Positions 6,388 through 12,925 of a stretch of DNA of 14,247 bases are shown one piece after another; the first letter of the stretch is position 1; each line of letters starts with the position of its first letter. This stretch comes from Gammaproteobacteria bacterium (GTDB lineage Bacteria; Pseudomonadota; Gammaproteobacteria; SZUA-229). Position numbers and translations under genes: made by a program. Location of the stretch: the NCBI GenBank assembly GCA_027858635.1, contig JAQICG010000110.1:1-14247 (forward strand), in the 5' to 3' direction. The notes below the pieces were generated by a model, which made no database searches, was not told the origin of the DNA, and saw only the letters and a list, made by a program, of their open reading frames with translations.

Positions 6388-8409
6388 ATGTCCCCCGAAA
6401 TCATAATTGCCCTTGTCTGTGCCTTTGCCGGCATTGCCTATGGCGTCATCTCCATTTTCAGTATCCTGTCAAAACCGATGGGTAACGAAGAAATGGTTCG
6501 TATTCAAAGCGCTATTCAGGAAGGCGCCATTGCCTATCTGAAAAGACAGTACACCGCTATTTCGATAGTGGGCATAGTTATTTTCGCTATCATCATCTAC
6601 GCACTGGGTACAGCAACCGCCATCGGCTTTGCCATCGGCGCTATACTATCCGGCCTTGCCGGTTTCATCGGCATGCATGTCTCGGTGCGCTCTAATTCGC
6701 GTACTGCTGAAGCGGCCAGAAAAGGCATCAACCCTGCCTTGCAGATTGCATTCAAAGGCGGCGCAATCACCGGCATGCTGGTAGTCGGTCTGGCTCTGCT
6801 GGGTGTTGCCGGCTATTATGCGGTACTCACTGCAACAGGCATGAACTCTGAGGATGCTCTACACGCACTGGTTGGCCTTGCCTTCGGCGGTTCACTGATT
6901 TCGATCTTTGCACGTTTAGGCGGTGGCATCTTCACCAAAGGCGCCGATGTCGGTGCTGACATCGTCGGTAAAGTTGAAGCGGGCATTCCGGAAGATGATA
7001 TTCGCAACCCGGCTGTTATCGCTGATAACGTGGGTGATAATGTCGGTGACTGCGCAGGTATGGCGGCCGATTTGTTTGAAACTTATGCGGTAACGCTGAT
7101 TGCGACCATGCTGCTGGGAAATATGCTGCTAGGTGAAATGGCGGGTGAACTGGCGATGACATATCCGCTGGTACTGGGCGGTGCTTCAATCATCGCTTCA
7201 ATCATCGGTACTTTCTTCGTGAAAACTTCCGATGGTGGCAAGATCATGAATGCCCTTTACCGGGGCACCATTGTCTCTGCGGTACTTTCCGCGATTGCTT
7301 TCTACTTCATCACCAACAATATGATGTCCAATGTCGATGGCTATACCGCCAGCTCATTGTTCTACTCAGCACTGATTGGTCTTGCTCTGACGGTAGCCAT
7401 GATTGTGATCACCGAATACTACACTGCGACCGAGTTTGGTCCGGTTAAACGTATCGCTGAAGCTTCAACCACGGGTGATGGCACCAACGTGATAGCGGGT
7501 CTGGGCATTTCCATGAAATCCACCGCCCTGCCTGTTCTGGCGGTGTGCGCCTCCATCTGGGGCGCTCATGAACTTGCCGGCTTATACGGTATCGCCATTG
7601 CCGCTACCGCCATGCTCTCCATGACCGGCATCGTCGTGGCCCTGGATGCCTATGGCCCTATCACTGATAACGCCGGTGGTATCGCCGAAATGGCCGAGTT
7701 GCCTGAAGATGTACGCGCCACCACTGATGCTCTGGATGCGGTCGGCAACACCACGAAAGCGGTCACCAAAGGCTACGCGATCGGTTCCGCCGGTCTGGCC
7801 ACGCTGGTGCTGTTTGCCGATTACACCCATACACTGGAAACGGCGGGTAAAGTGACCAGCTTCGATTTATCCAATCACATGGTGATCATCGGCCTGTTCA
7901 TTGGTGGCCTGATTCCTTACCTGTTTGGTGCTATGGCGATGGAAGCAGTGGGTCGTGCCGCCGGTGGCATCGTCAACGAAGTTCGTCGCCAGTTCAAAGA
8001 AATGCCCGGTATCATGGATAAAACGCAGAAGCCTGATTATTCACGCGCTGTGGACATGCTGACCCGTTCCGCCATTAAGGAAATGATGATTCCGTCATTA
8101 TTGCCTATCGCCGCCCCTATTGCCGTTGGTTACTTCCTCGGTGCACAGGCGCTCGGTGGCATGCTGATCGGCACGATCGTTACCGGTCTGTTTGTGGCCA
8201 TATCCATGACCACCGGTGGTGGTGCCTGGGACAATGCCAAGAAATACATCGAAGACGGTCACTTCGGTGGCAAAGGTTCCGATGCCCATAAAGCCGCCGT
8301 CACCGGTGATACCGTTGGCGACCCGTACAAAGATACGGCCGGCCCTGCCATCAATCCGTTGATTAAAATTATCAACATCGTGGCTTTGATGATGGTGCCA
8401 CTGCTGTAA
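6388..8409 (+). CDS. hppA: Membrane-bound proton-translocating pyrophosphatase
   Basis: This 673-aa polytopic inner-membrane enzyme couples PPi hydrolysis to proton pumping and can run backward to make PPi. The hydrophobic segments fit the 16-helix family fold. The substrate and Mg site is seen in GADVGADIVGKVE (from residue 185) and in IADNVGDNVGDCAGMAADLFE; the second acidic cluster is DNAGGIAEMAEL, with GDTVGDPYKDTAGPA near the C terminus. K457 in GNTTKAVTKGYAIG occupies the position that is Ala in potassium-dependent members, which indicates the K-independent H+-pumping subclass. CAGGAG precedes the ATG. The preceding adk and pfp genes suggest PPi recycling in sulfur-driven autotrophy. 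A strong terminator closes the gene. Confidence 0.97.
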   Translation: MSPEIIIALVCAFAGIAYGVISIFSILSKPMGNEEMVRIQSAIQEGAIAYLKRQYTAISIVGIVIFAIIIYALGTATAIGFAIGAILSGLAGFIGMHVSVRSNSRTAEAARKGINPALQIAFKGGAITGMLVVGLALLGVAGYYAVLTATGMNSEDALHALVGLAFGGSLISIFARLGGGIFTKGADVGADIVGKVEAGIPEDDIRNPAVIADNVGDNVGDCAGMAADLFETYAVTLIATMLLGNMLLGEMAGELAMTYPLVLGGASIIASIIGTFFVKTSDGGKIMNALYRGTIVSAVLSAIAFYFITNNMMSNVDGYTASSLFYSALIGLALTVAMIVITEYYTATEFGPVKRIAEASTTGDGTNVIAGLGISMKSTALPVLAVCASIWGAHELAGLYGIAIAATAMLSMTGIVVALDAYGPITDNAGGIAEMAELPEDVRATTDALDAVGNTTKAVTKGYAIGSAGLATLVLFADYTHTLETAGKVTSFDLSNHMVIIGLFIGGLIPYLFGAMAMEAVGRAAGGIVNEVRRQFKEMPGIMDKTQKPDYSRAVDMLTRSAIKEMMIPSLLPIAAPIAVGYFLGAQALGGMLIGTIVTGLFVAISMTTGGGAWDNAKKYIEDGHFGGKGSDAHKAAVTGDTVGDPYKDTAGPAINPLIKIINIVALMMVPLL

Positions 8410-8437
8410 TCCCGTCACTGCGGTCAGTACAAAAAAA

Positions 8438-8463
8438 GCGAAGCTCAGGCTTCGCTTTTTTTT
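8438..8463. terminator. Rho-independent terminator after hppA
   Basis: GCGAAGC at 8438-8444, loop TCAG, then GCTTCGC at 8449-8455 followed by eight T. The left side is preceded by seven A, so it could work on both strands. It lies 28 bases after the hppA stop. Confidence 0.95.
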
Positions 8464-8485
8464 GCCGCGAACATATCAACCGAGA

Positions 8486-8526
8486 TTGATTCCAATCAAT
8501 ACCCTGTTGAATAAATAATTTATAAT
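8486..8526 (+). promoter_or_regulatory. FNR/ANR-type operator with consensus -10 (class II layout)
   Basis: TTGAT-TCCA-ATCAA at 8486-8499 is a perfect match to the FNR consensus TTGAT-N4-ATCAA, and the symmetry extends one base on each side (ATTGAT to ATCAAT). A perfect -10, TATAAT, lies at 8521-8526, with 21 bases between the operator and the -10; no good -35 hexamer is present. This is the arrangement of an activator-dependent class II promoter, with the operator centred near -41. It should drive the DUF465 gene (ATG 8561) and the DksA-like gene. Whether the regulator is FNR, ANR, DNR or another family member cannot be told from the site. Confidence 0.75.
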
Positions 8527-8560
8527 CATATGTAAATCAAATAACAACCGAGGCTATACA

Positions 8561-8800
8561 ATGTCAATAACACATCACCCACTAGTCGAAGAATTTCCTG
8601 AATACAAGGATCAACTTCATGCATTAAAATTGAGCGATGCTCATTTTCGACGCCTTACCCATGAATATGAAGGCATTGATAAATCCATCGTCCGTGCAGA
8701 ACAGGGTCTGGAAAGTGCCAATGATGATTATATGACTGAGCTGAAAAAAGACCGGTTATATCTAAAAGATCAGATTTTTGAAATGCTGACAAAACCGTAA
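8561..8800 (+). CDS. DUF465 (YdcH-like) small coiled-coil protein
   Basis: This 79-aa protein is predicted to be almost entirely helical and highly charged. The pattern HPLVEEFPEYKDQLHALKL, then DAHFRRLTHEYEGIDKSI and LKKDRLYLKDQIFEML is characteristic of the DUF465/YdcH family. Members are short antiparallel coiled-coil proteins of unknown function. Length is normal for the family. A CGAGG element stands about 10 bases before the ATG. The FNR-type promoter directly upstream makes oxygen- or redox-linked expression likely. The DksA-like gene follows after 34 bases and probably shares the transcript. Confidence 0.9.
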   Translation: MSITHHPLVEEFPEYKDQLHALKLSDAHFRRLTHEYEGIDKSIVRAEQGLESANDDYMTELKKDRLYLKDQIFEMLTKP

Positions 8801-8834
8801 TTTCAACCACTATTACTTAACACGGGAAAAAACC

Positions 8835-9173
8835 ATGGAATCTTTCGACACATTTAAGAATCAGCTGCTGGCTCTACGCGAAGAATATACCGGAAGGATC
8901 GAGGCCATTCAGAAAGACTCCCATCACAAGGAGGAGCCCGTGGAAAAAGACTTCGCCGAACAGGCCACTCAGAGCGAAAATGACGAGGTTCTGGCGGCTC
9001 TGGATGATGAAGCCCAGTACATGGTCATGCAGATCGATAACGCACTCAACCGGCTTGCCCTGGGGGCGTACGGTATCTGCAAGGCCTGTGGCGAGCCGAT
9101 CCCGCGTGAACGCTTACAGGCAGTGCCCTATACTGAACTGTGCCTGCGCTGCGCTGAAAAAACTCCCCATTAA
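8835..9173 (+). CDS. Short DksA/TraR-family zinc-finger protein
   Basis: The 112-aa product has an N-terminal helical region and a C-terminal C4 zinc finger: C82 and C85 in CKACGEPIPRERL, C103 and C106 in CLRCAEK. DksA binds the secondary channel of RNA polymerase through a coiled-coil tip with the motif DxxDxA; here DFAEQAT gives D39, E42 and A44, a conservative variant. It is about 40 residues shorter than E. coli DksA, so it resembles the accessory DksA-like proteins rather than the housekeeping one. It probably modulates transcription under the conditions that switch on the upstream FNR-type promoter. GGGA precedes the ATG by about nine bases. A terminator follows at 9291-9312. Confidence 0.9.
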   Translation: MESFDTFKNQLLALREEYTGRIEAIQKDSHHKEEPVEKDFAEQATQSENDEVLAALDDEAQYMVMQIDNALNRLALGAYGICKACGEPIPRERLQAVPYTELCLRCAEKTPH

Positions 9174-9290
9174 CACTGCAATGGTGAAACTGTAGGATAA
9201 AAAGGTCCTGGCAGGCAATGATAGTGATAATTATGTGGCCGAAGGCTGAAATTACACGCAGAAAAATATTTTTTTCCTGACAATATTTAT

Positions 9291-9312
9291 AAGCCGGGTC
9301 TTCCGGCTTTTT
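9291..9312 (+). terminator. Rho-independent terminator after the DksA-like gene
   Basis: AAGCCGG at 9291-9297, loop GTCTT, CCGGCTT at 9303-9309, and a run of five T at 9308-9312. It closes the DUF465/DksA-like unit about 118 bases after the stop codon. The 9174-9290 stretch before it shows no gene. Confidence 0.88.
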
Positions 9313-9313
9313 C

Positions 9314-9331
9314 CTGGCGGCTTGTCGCCAG
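9314..9331. other. Second hairpin directly after the terminator, in the msrA leader
   Basis: CTGGCG at 9314-9319 pairs with CGCCAG at 9326-9331 across the loop GCTTGT. It begins two bases after the T run of the previous terminator and has no T run itself. It could strengthen termination or lie in the msrA 5' leader (ATG 9385). Confidence 0.5.
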
Positions 9332-9384
9332 AAACTAAAATAGCCCAGCTTTGTCACATTTTCAATTCATTCAGAGCCTCAGCC

Positions 9385-9972
9385 ATGCGATATCTTCTGC
9401 TTATTAGCTCACTTTTATATTCCATGACCGCGCTTGCGGCCGACGACAGGTCCCTCGCCACTTTTGCCGGCGGCTGCTTCTGGTGCATGGAGCCCCCTTT
9501 CGACAAGCTCGACGGTGTGCTCTCCACCACCTCGGGTTATACCGATGGCCACAGGAAAAACCCGAGCTATGAGGAAGTCTCTGCTGGCGGCACGGGACAC
9601 ACCGAAGCCATACAGATAGAATATGACCCGACAAAAATAAGCTATGCGCAGCTGCTTGAGGTGTTCTGGAAAAACATCGACCCCACGACCCGCGATAGCC
9701 AGTTTTGTGACCACGGCAGCCAGTACCGCAGCGGCATATATTACCACAACGCCTCCCAGCGAGCAGCCGCTGAAGCCTCTCTGAAAGCACTACAGCAAAA
9801 CAAGCCATTCGAAGCCGCCATCGTCACCGAGCTGGATGCCGCCTCCACCTTCTACCCCGCTGAGGATTATCATCAGGACTACTATCTAAAGAACCCCATC
9901 CGCTATAAATACTACCGCTACCGCTGTGGCCGGGATCAGCGCCTGGAGCAGCTCTGGGGCGAGAAACGATAA
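9385..9972 (+). CDS. msrA: Exported peptide methionine sulfoxide reductase A
   Basis: MsrA reduces the S epimer of methionine sulfoxide in proteins. The catalytic motif is GGCFWCMEPPF, with nucleophile C31, and a resolving Cys is likely C181 in YRYRCGRDQ. YTDGHRKNPSYEEVSAGGTGHTE is seen as two adjacent family blocks around residues 52-75, and FCDHGSQYRSGIYY and YPAEDYHQDYY are typical of the family. I start at ATG 9385 because MRYLLLISSLLYSMTALA forms a clean signal peptide with cleavage after residue 18; the earlier in-frame ATG at 9322 would bury it. The 195-aa product should therefore act in the periplasm, repairing oxidised envelope proteins. It appears to be a single-gene unit. No strong promoter was recognised. 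Confidence 0.94.
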   Translation: MRYLLLISSLLYSMTALAADDRSLATFAGGCFWCMEPPFDKLDGVLSTTSGYTDGHRKNPSYEEVSAGGTGHTEAIQIEYDPTKISYAQLLEVFWKNIDPTTRDSQFCDHGSQYRSGIYYHNASQRAAAEASLKALQQNKPFEAAIVTELDAASTFYPAEDYHQDYYLKNPIRYKYYRYRCGRDQRLEQLWGEKR

Positions 9973-10090
9973 TCATCCTCGTTAATATTGCTGCAACAGC
10001 TTCTGCCCCAAAGGCACTACAACAGATGACTACGAAAACCCACCACTTTGCTGTAGAATTCAGTCACAATTTTTATCGATTTCAATAAAA

Positions 10091-10112
10091 ATGCCGGTTC
10101 AACTGCCGGCAT
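10091..10112 (+). promoter_or_regulatory. Hairpin in the sat leader
   Basis: ATGCCGG at 10091-10097 pairs perfectly with CCGGCAT at 10106-10112 around an 8-base loop. The sat Shine-Dalgarno (AGGAG at 10124-10128) lies about a dozen bases further on. It is not followed by a T run. It may terminate poorly, stabilise the mRNA or affect translation. A promoter candidate TTGCTG-17-TTTTAT starts at 10048, but it is weak. Confidence 0.5.
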
Positions 10113-10135
10113 AAAAGCCCTCCAGGAGACATTAC

Positions 10136-11326
10136 ATGATTAAACCCCATGGTTCTGACGAACTGAATCCACTGTTCGTATACGACACAACTAAAAACGA
10201 AGCTTTGCAGGTCGAAGCTGAAGACCTGCAATCCATCATGGTTAGCTCGTCCGCTGCCGCCAATGCCGTTATGCTGGGTGCAGGTTACTTCAACCCGCTC
10301 ACCGGCTACATGAATAAGGCCGATGCACTGTCCGTGGCTAACGACATGAAAACCACTTCCGGTCTATTCTGGCCTACACCGGTATTGAATCTGCTGGAAG
10401 ATGCGAAAGGCATCAAAGCCGGTGATCGCATTGCATTGAAAGATCCGAACGTTGAAAGCCATCCTGTCATTGCTGTTATGGATGTTGAAGCCGTCGAAGA
10501 ATTCAGCGACGAAGAAATCGCACTCATCTCCAAAAAAGTTTACAACCCCAGCCCTGACGAAGCACACCCCGGTGTTGATGCTTTAATGGCGCAAGGCAAG
10601 GTTTTACTCTCCGGCCCTATTCAGGTATTGAACTTCTCCTACTTCCTGAGCGAATTCCCCGACACCTTCCGCACTGCGGTTGAAATTCGCAATGAAATCG
10701 CCGAGCGCGGCTGGAAAAAAGTCGTTGCCTTCCAGACCCGTAACCCCATGCATCTGGCTCACGAAGAACTGTGTCACATGGCCATGGACCGCTTAGGCTG
10801 TGACGGCCTGGTTATTCACATGCTGCTCGGCAAACTGAAGAAAGGCGATATCCCCGCTCCAGTACGTGACGCCGCGATTCGCAAGATGGTTGAGCTGTAC
10901 TTCCCGGAAAACAGCGCCATGGTCACCGGTTACGGTTTCGACATGCTCTATGCCGGTCCGCGTGAAGCTGTACTGCACGCCGTCTTCCGTCAGAACATGG
11001 GTGCGACCCACTTCATCGTTGGTCGTGACCACGCCGGTGTTGGCGATCACTACGGCGCCTTTGATGCCCAAACTATTTTCGAAGAAGTGCCTGCCGGCGC
11101 GTTGCAAATCGAAATCTTCAAGGCCGACCACACCGCCTACTCCAAGAAACTGGACAAGGTCGTGATGATGTGTGAAGCCCCTGATCACACTAAAGACGAC
11201 TTCGTTCTGCTCTCCGGCACCAAAGTTCGTGAAATGCTGGCCAACGGCATTGCTCCACCCAAGGAGTTCTCACGTCCTGAAGTGGCTCAGATTTTGATGG
11301 ATTATTACAAAAGTTTAGACGCTTAA
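10136..11326 (+). CDS. sat: Dissimilatory ATP sulfurylase (sulfate adenylyltransferase)
   Basis: This 396-aa enzyme catalyses ATP plus sulfate to and from APS plus PPi; in sulfur oxidisers it runs toward ATP and sulfate. The signature QTRNPMHLAHE occupies residues 200-210, with the HxxH nucleotide motif (H206, H209), and GRDHAGVG begins at residue 296. It is the homo-oligomeric single-subunit type, not CysDN, and has no APS kinase domain. AGGAG stands seven bases ahead of the ATG. It is expressed as its own unit with a terminator directly behind. AprBA, which supplies its APS, is encoded about 1.8 kb downstream. The PPi it consumes links it to the pfp and hppA genes upstream. Confidence 0.97.
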   Translation: MIKPHGSDELNPLFVYDTTKNEALQVEAEDLQSIMVSSSAAANAVMLGAGYFNPLTGYMNKADALSVANDMKTTSGLFWPTPVLNLLEDAKGIKAGDRIALKDPNVESHPVIAVMDVEAVEEFSDEEIALISKKVYNPSPDEAHPGVDALMAQGKVLLSGPIQVLNFSYFLSEFPDTFRTAVEIRNEIAERGWKKVVAFQTRNPMHLAHEELCHMAMDRLGCDGLVIHMLLGKLKKGDIPAPVRDAAIRKMVELYFPENSAMVTGYGFDMLYAGPREAVLHAVFRQNMGATHFIVGRDHAGVGDHYGAFDAQTIFEEVPAGALQIEIFKADHTAYSKKLDKVVMMCEAPDHTKDDFVLLSGTKVREMLANGIAPPKEFSRPEVAQILMDYYKSLDA

Positions 11327-11353
11327 GTTTCCAACTTAATCGTTTAGGAAAGG

Positions 11354-11387
11354 CGGCGCTGCTCGAAAGATCAGCGCCGTTTTTTTT
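11354..11387 (+). terminator. Rho-independent terminator after sat
   Basis: CGGCGCTG at 11354-11361, a 10-base loop, CAGCGCCG at 11372-11379 and eight T at 11380-11387. It lies 27 bases after the sat stop codon. Confidence 0.95.
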
Positions 11388-11418
11388 GGCTTATAATCGC
11401 AGTAAAATAGTAAAACTC

Positions 11419-11697
11419 ATGAAACCCGATACTTCAACCGCCATGCAGAATCTGATCAACGAAGTGCGCGCAACGCTGCCCTTTGGCGCCAGTGAAGCGC
11501 AGCTCTGCGCCGACTCCTGTCAGGGCTGTTCGCTGAAATTGCTGGAGTTTCTGGAAACGGAACTGGACGAGTGGGAGCGAAAATTACAGCAGGGGGTAAA
11601 ACCGAATTTCGGGGATATTCAGCGTATGAGCAAGATCAGCAAAAAAGTATATAAGGTGCTGAAGAAAAATGGATTGATCGAAGAATCGCCACCTTAA
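11419..11697 (+). CDS. Small unrecognised protein with CxxxxCxxC motif
   Basis: From ATG 11419 this is a 92-aa protein (MKPDTSTAMQNLINEV). An upstream in-frame TTG at 11386 would start inside the sat terminator and is rejected. A second Met (MQNLINEV) could be the true start. The protein is soluble and helical. Its most striking part is LCADSCQGCSLKLLEF, with three Cys spaced C-x4-C-x2-C, followed by an acidic helix and a basic C terminus (MSKISKKVYKVLKKNG). The Cys cluster could bind metal or form disulfides; function is unknown. TATAAT at 11392-11397 could be a -10, but no matching -35 is seen. The region from its stop to the foldback element holds no gene. Confidence 0.7.
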   Translation: MKPDTSTAMQNLINEVRATLPFGASEAQLCADSCQGCSLKLLEFLETELDEWERKLQQGVKPNFGDIQRMSKISKKVYKVLKKNGLIEESPP

Positions 11698-11759
11698 TAA
11701 ATCAGCTGAGACGAACTGCATAATTCATCCCGATATAATCCGCAACCTGAACCCGTGCT

Positions 11760-11777
11760 GTGCGATTAAAATCGCAC
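11760..11777. other. Short perfect hairpin upstream of the foldback element
   Basis: GTGCGAT at 11760-11766, loop TAAA, ATCGCAC at 11771-11777. A weak T-rich stretch (ATATTTTTC) lies 10 bases further on, so it may terminate the small Cys-protein transcript, though the spacing is not classical. Confidence 0.4.
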
Positions 11778-11805
11778 CTACAAAATATTTTTCTCTAAAG
11801 CTTAT

Positions 11806-11973
11806 CTAGGAGGCTATCGGGTTTAGGGGGATTGAAGCGAGGGAGTGGGAGAGTGAGCACAAATTTTCCCGATTTTGAGGCGCATAGTTATTCTACGCAA
11901 CGAAAAATCAGGGGGATTTGGGCCGCTCTCCCACTTCCGCAGCCAATTCATCCTGAATCCGACAGCCTCCTAG
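11806..11973. mobile_element. 168-bp foldback, MITE-like element
   Basis: The two 22-base ends are inverted copies with 19 identities and three transitions (left arm begins CTAGGAGGCTATCGG, right arm read backward begins CTAGGAGGCTGTCGG). Symmetry continues inward for most of the length: GAGTGGGAGAG on the left matches AAGTGGGAGAG on the reversed right arm, then CAAAT, GATTTT and finally CATAG against CGTAG around a TTATT centre. Both tips are CTAG, compatible with a 4-base target duplication as in some IS5-type insertions, though I cannot assign a parent transposase. No protein is encoded. The right end overlaps the last codons of the minus-strand DUF971-MoaD gene. It may alternatively act as a transcribed hairpin or terminator. 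Confidence 0.75.
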
Positions 11974-12598
11974 GCCGAGGCACAAACGCGACTTCGTCGC
12001 CGTGTTCAATCAGCGTGTAGGGTTCGGAAAACTGCTTGTTCACCGTGACCTGAACCCGGTCATCGGCATACCTCTCTTTCCAGCTCTCACCGCGTTTGCG
12101 CATCCACGCCAGCATCGTTTCCACGTTGGAGACTGAATTGGGAATCACGACCTCCTCTTCATTCTTGCCGGACAGTTTTGCCAGTTCGATAAAATAGACC
12201 AGCTTGATGTGAATCTTGCCATCTTCACCAATAAGCCTTCCTTCACCACGCTGTAAATTATGCGCGGCGAGTTTTTTTAAATAATCCGCCCAGTTCTGTT
12301 CATAATTCACACCCAGCTCGTGCAAGCTGGACCATGAAAAAATGCCGGTATTATGGCCGTCATCAAAATTAATTTTTATTGCGTAGCCTCCCTGAGGTTC
12401 CAGACTGGAGATATTCACCATCTCTTTGCCGTGGACGGGCTGTGTCATGGCTTTAACTTCGGCGGAGGTGGAAAATACGCGCAGATACTCACAGGGGTAC
12501 TTGAAACGGAAGCCATCTGAAAATGCGAGTTCCAGTAAGCGGGATTTCTGATGCAGACTGATTTCGGTGGGGGTAAGGCTGCTTTCTTTTTCTGACAT
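11948..12598 (-). CDS. DUF971 - MoaD/ThiS-like fusion protein with altered C terminus
   Basis: The 216-aa product has two parts. Residues about 18-110 are a DUF971 (GBBH-like) domain: LLELAFSDGFRFKYPCEYLR, then GGYAIKINFDDGHNTGIFSW. Residues about 128-206 are a MoaD/ThiS-type beta-grasp domain: IKLVYFIELAKLSG, then HGDEVAFVP. Sulfur-carrier members end in Gly-Gly after this block, which accepts a thiocarboxylate; here the chain ends RPRRLSDSG. The last seven residues (RRLSDSG) are encoded by the foldback element, and removing the element leaves RPR-stop, still without Gly-Gly. A sulfur-carrier role is therefore doubtful; a structural or Fe-S/molybdenum-related role is open. No clear Shine-Dalgarno precedes the ATG at 12598. 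The gene diverges from aprBA. Confidence 0.85.
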   Translation of the reverse strand: MSEKESSLTPTEISLHQKSRLLELAFSDGFRFKYPCEYLRVFSTSAEVKAMTQPVHGKEMVNISSLEPQGGYAIKINFDDGHNTGIFSWSSLHELGVNYEQNWADYLKKLAAHNLQRGEGRLIGEDGKIHIKLVYFIELAKLSGKNEEEVVIPNSVSNVETMLAWMRKRGESWKERYADDRVQVTVNKQFSEPYTLIEHGDEVAFVPRPRRLSDSG

Positions 12599-12925
12599 GG
12601 TAATAATTTAACTTCTACACTGATTACTTAGGACGCCATTCTACCTGTAACTCCCTCATGTTATAGGCCGAACATCTTGAGGATAATAATTCTCAACTGG
12701 CCGGTTGCCGGCATTCATATCTCATTGATTTTCATATACAGGAATATAAATATATACACTCATAAATAAAACTTATCACTACAGTAGTAAGTTTATTTGG
12801 TATTTGCACCATAAAGCGCTATGGTTTGCAGCCGAAATGATCGGTTTTCTTTGCTTTATGACCGGCATTGCGCCTAAAATTGACCCCTTTTATTCGTACT
12901 TGAGATCTCTTTCAGGTACTGACAC
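12599..12925. other. Gene-free, palindrome-rich stretch between divergent genes
   Basis: No convincing gene is visible; the best open frame is a 35-codon one at about 12838. Three dyads stand out. GCCGG-TTG-CCGGC lies at 12700-12712. An AT-rich foldback with arms AATAAAACTTA and TAAGTTTATT spans 12765-12797 around the palindrome ACTACAGTAGT. CCATA and TATGG at 12809-12824 flank AAGCGC. These could be regulator sites for aprBA or the divergent gene, or remnants of an insertion. None matches a site I can name. Confidence 0.6.

Noticed and set aside
8835..9173. Calling the zinc-finger gene dksA itself
   Set aside because: It is about 40 residues shorter than DksA and has DxxExA instead of DxxDxA, so only family membership is claimed.
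9434..9808. Open frames on both strands within msrA
   Set aside because: They are out-of-frame shadows of a clear msrA gene and encode no recognisable protein.
10076..10089. Possible FNR-like site TCGAT-TTCA-ATAAA before sat
   Set aside because: Only eight of ten positions match and the implied start would fall in the ribosome binding site.
10120..10128. Palindrome CTCCAGGAG shared by the sat and aprB ribosome binding sites (also 13134-13142)
   Set aside because: It is mainly the Shine-Dalgarno sequence with a short complementary flank; two copies are not enough to claim an operator.
11832..12020. Plus-strand 62-codon open frame
   Set aside because: It lies inside the foldback element and the 3' end of the minus-strand gene, and its translation shows no recognisable protein features.
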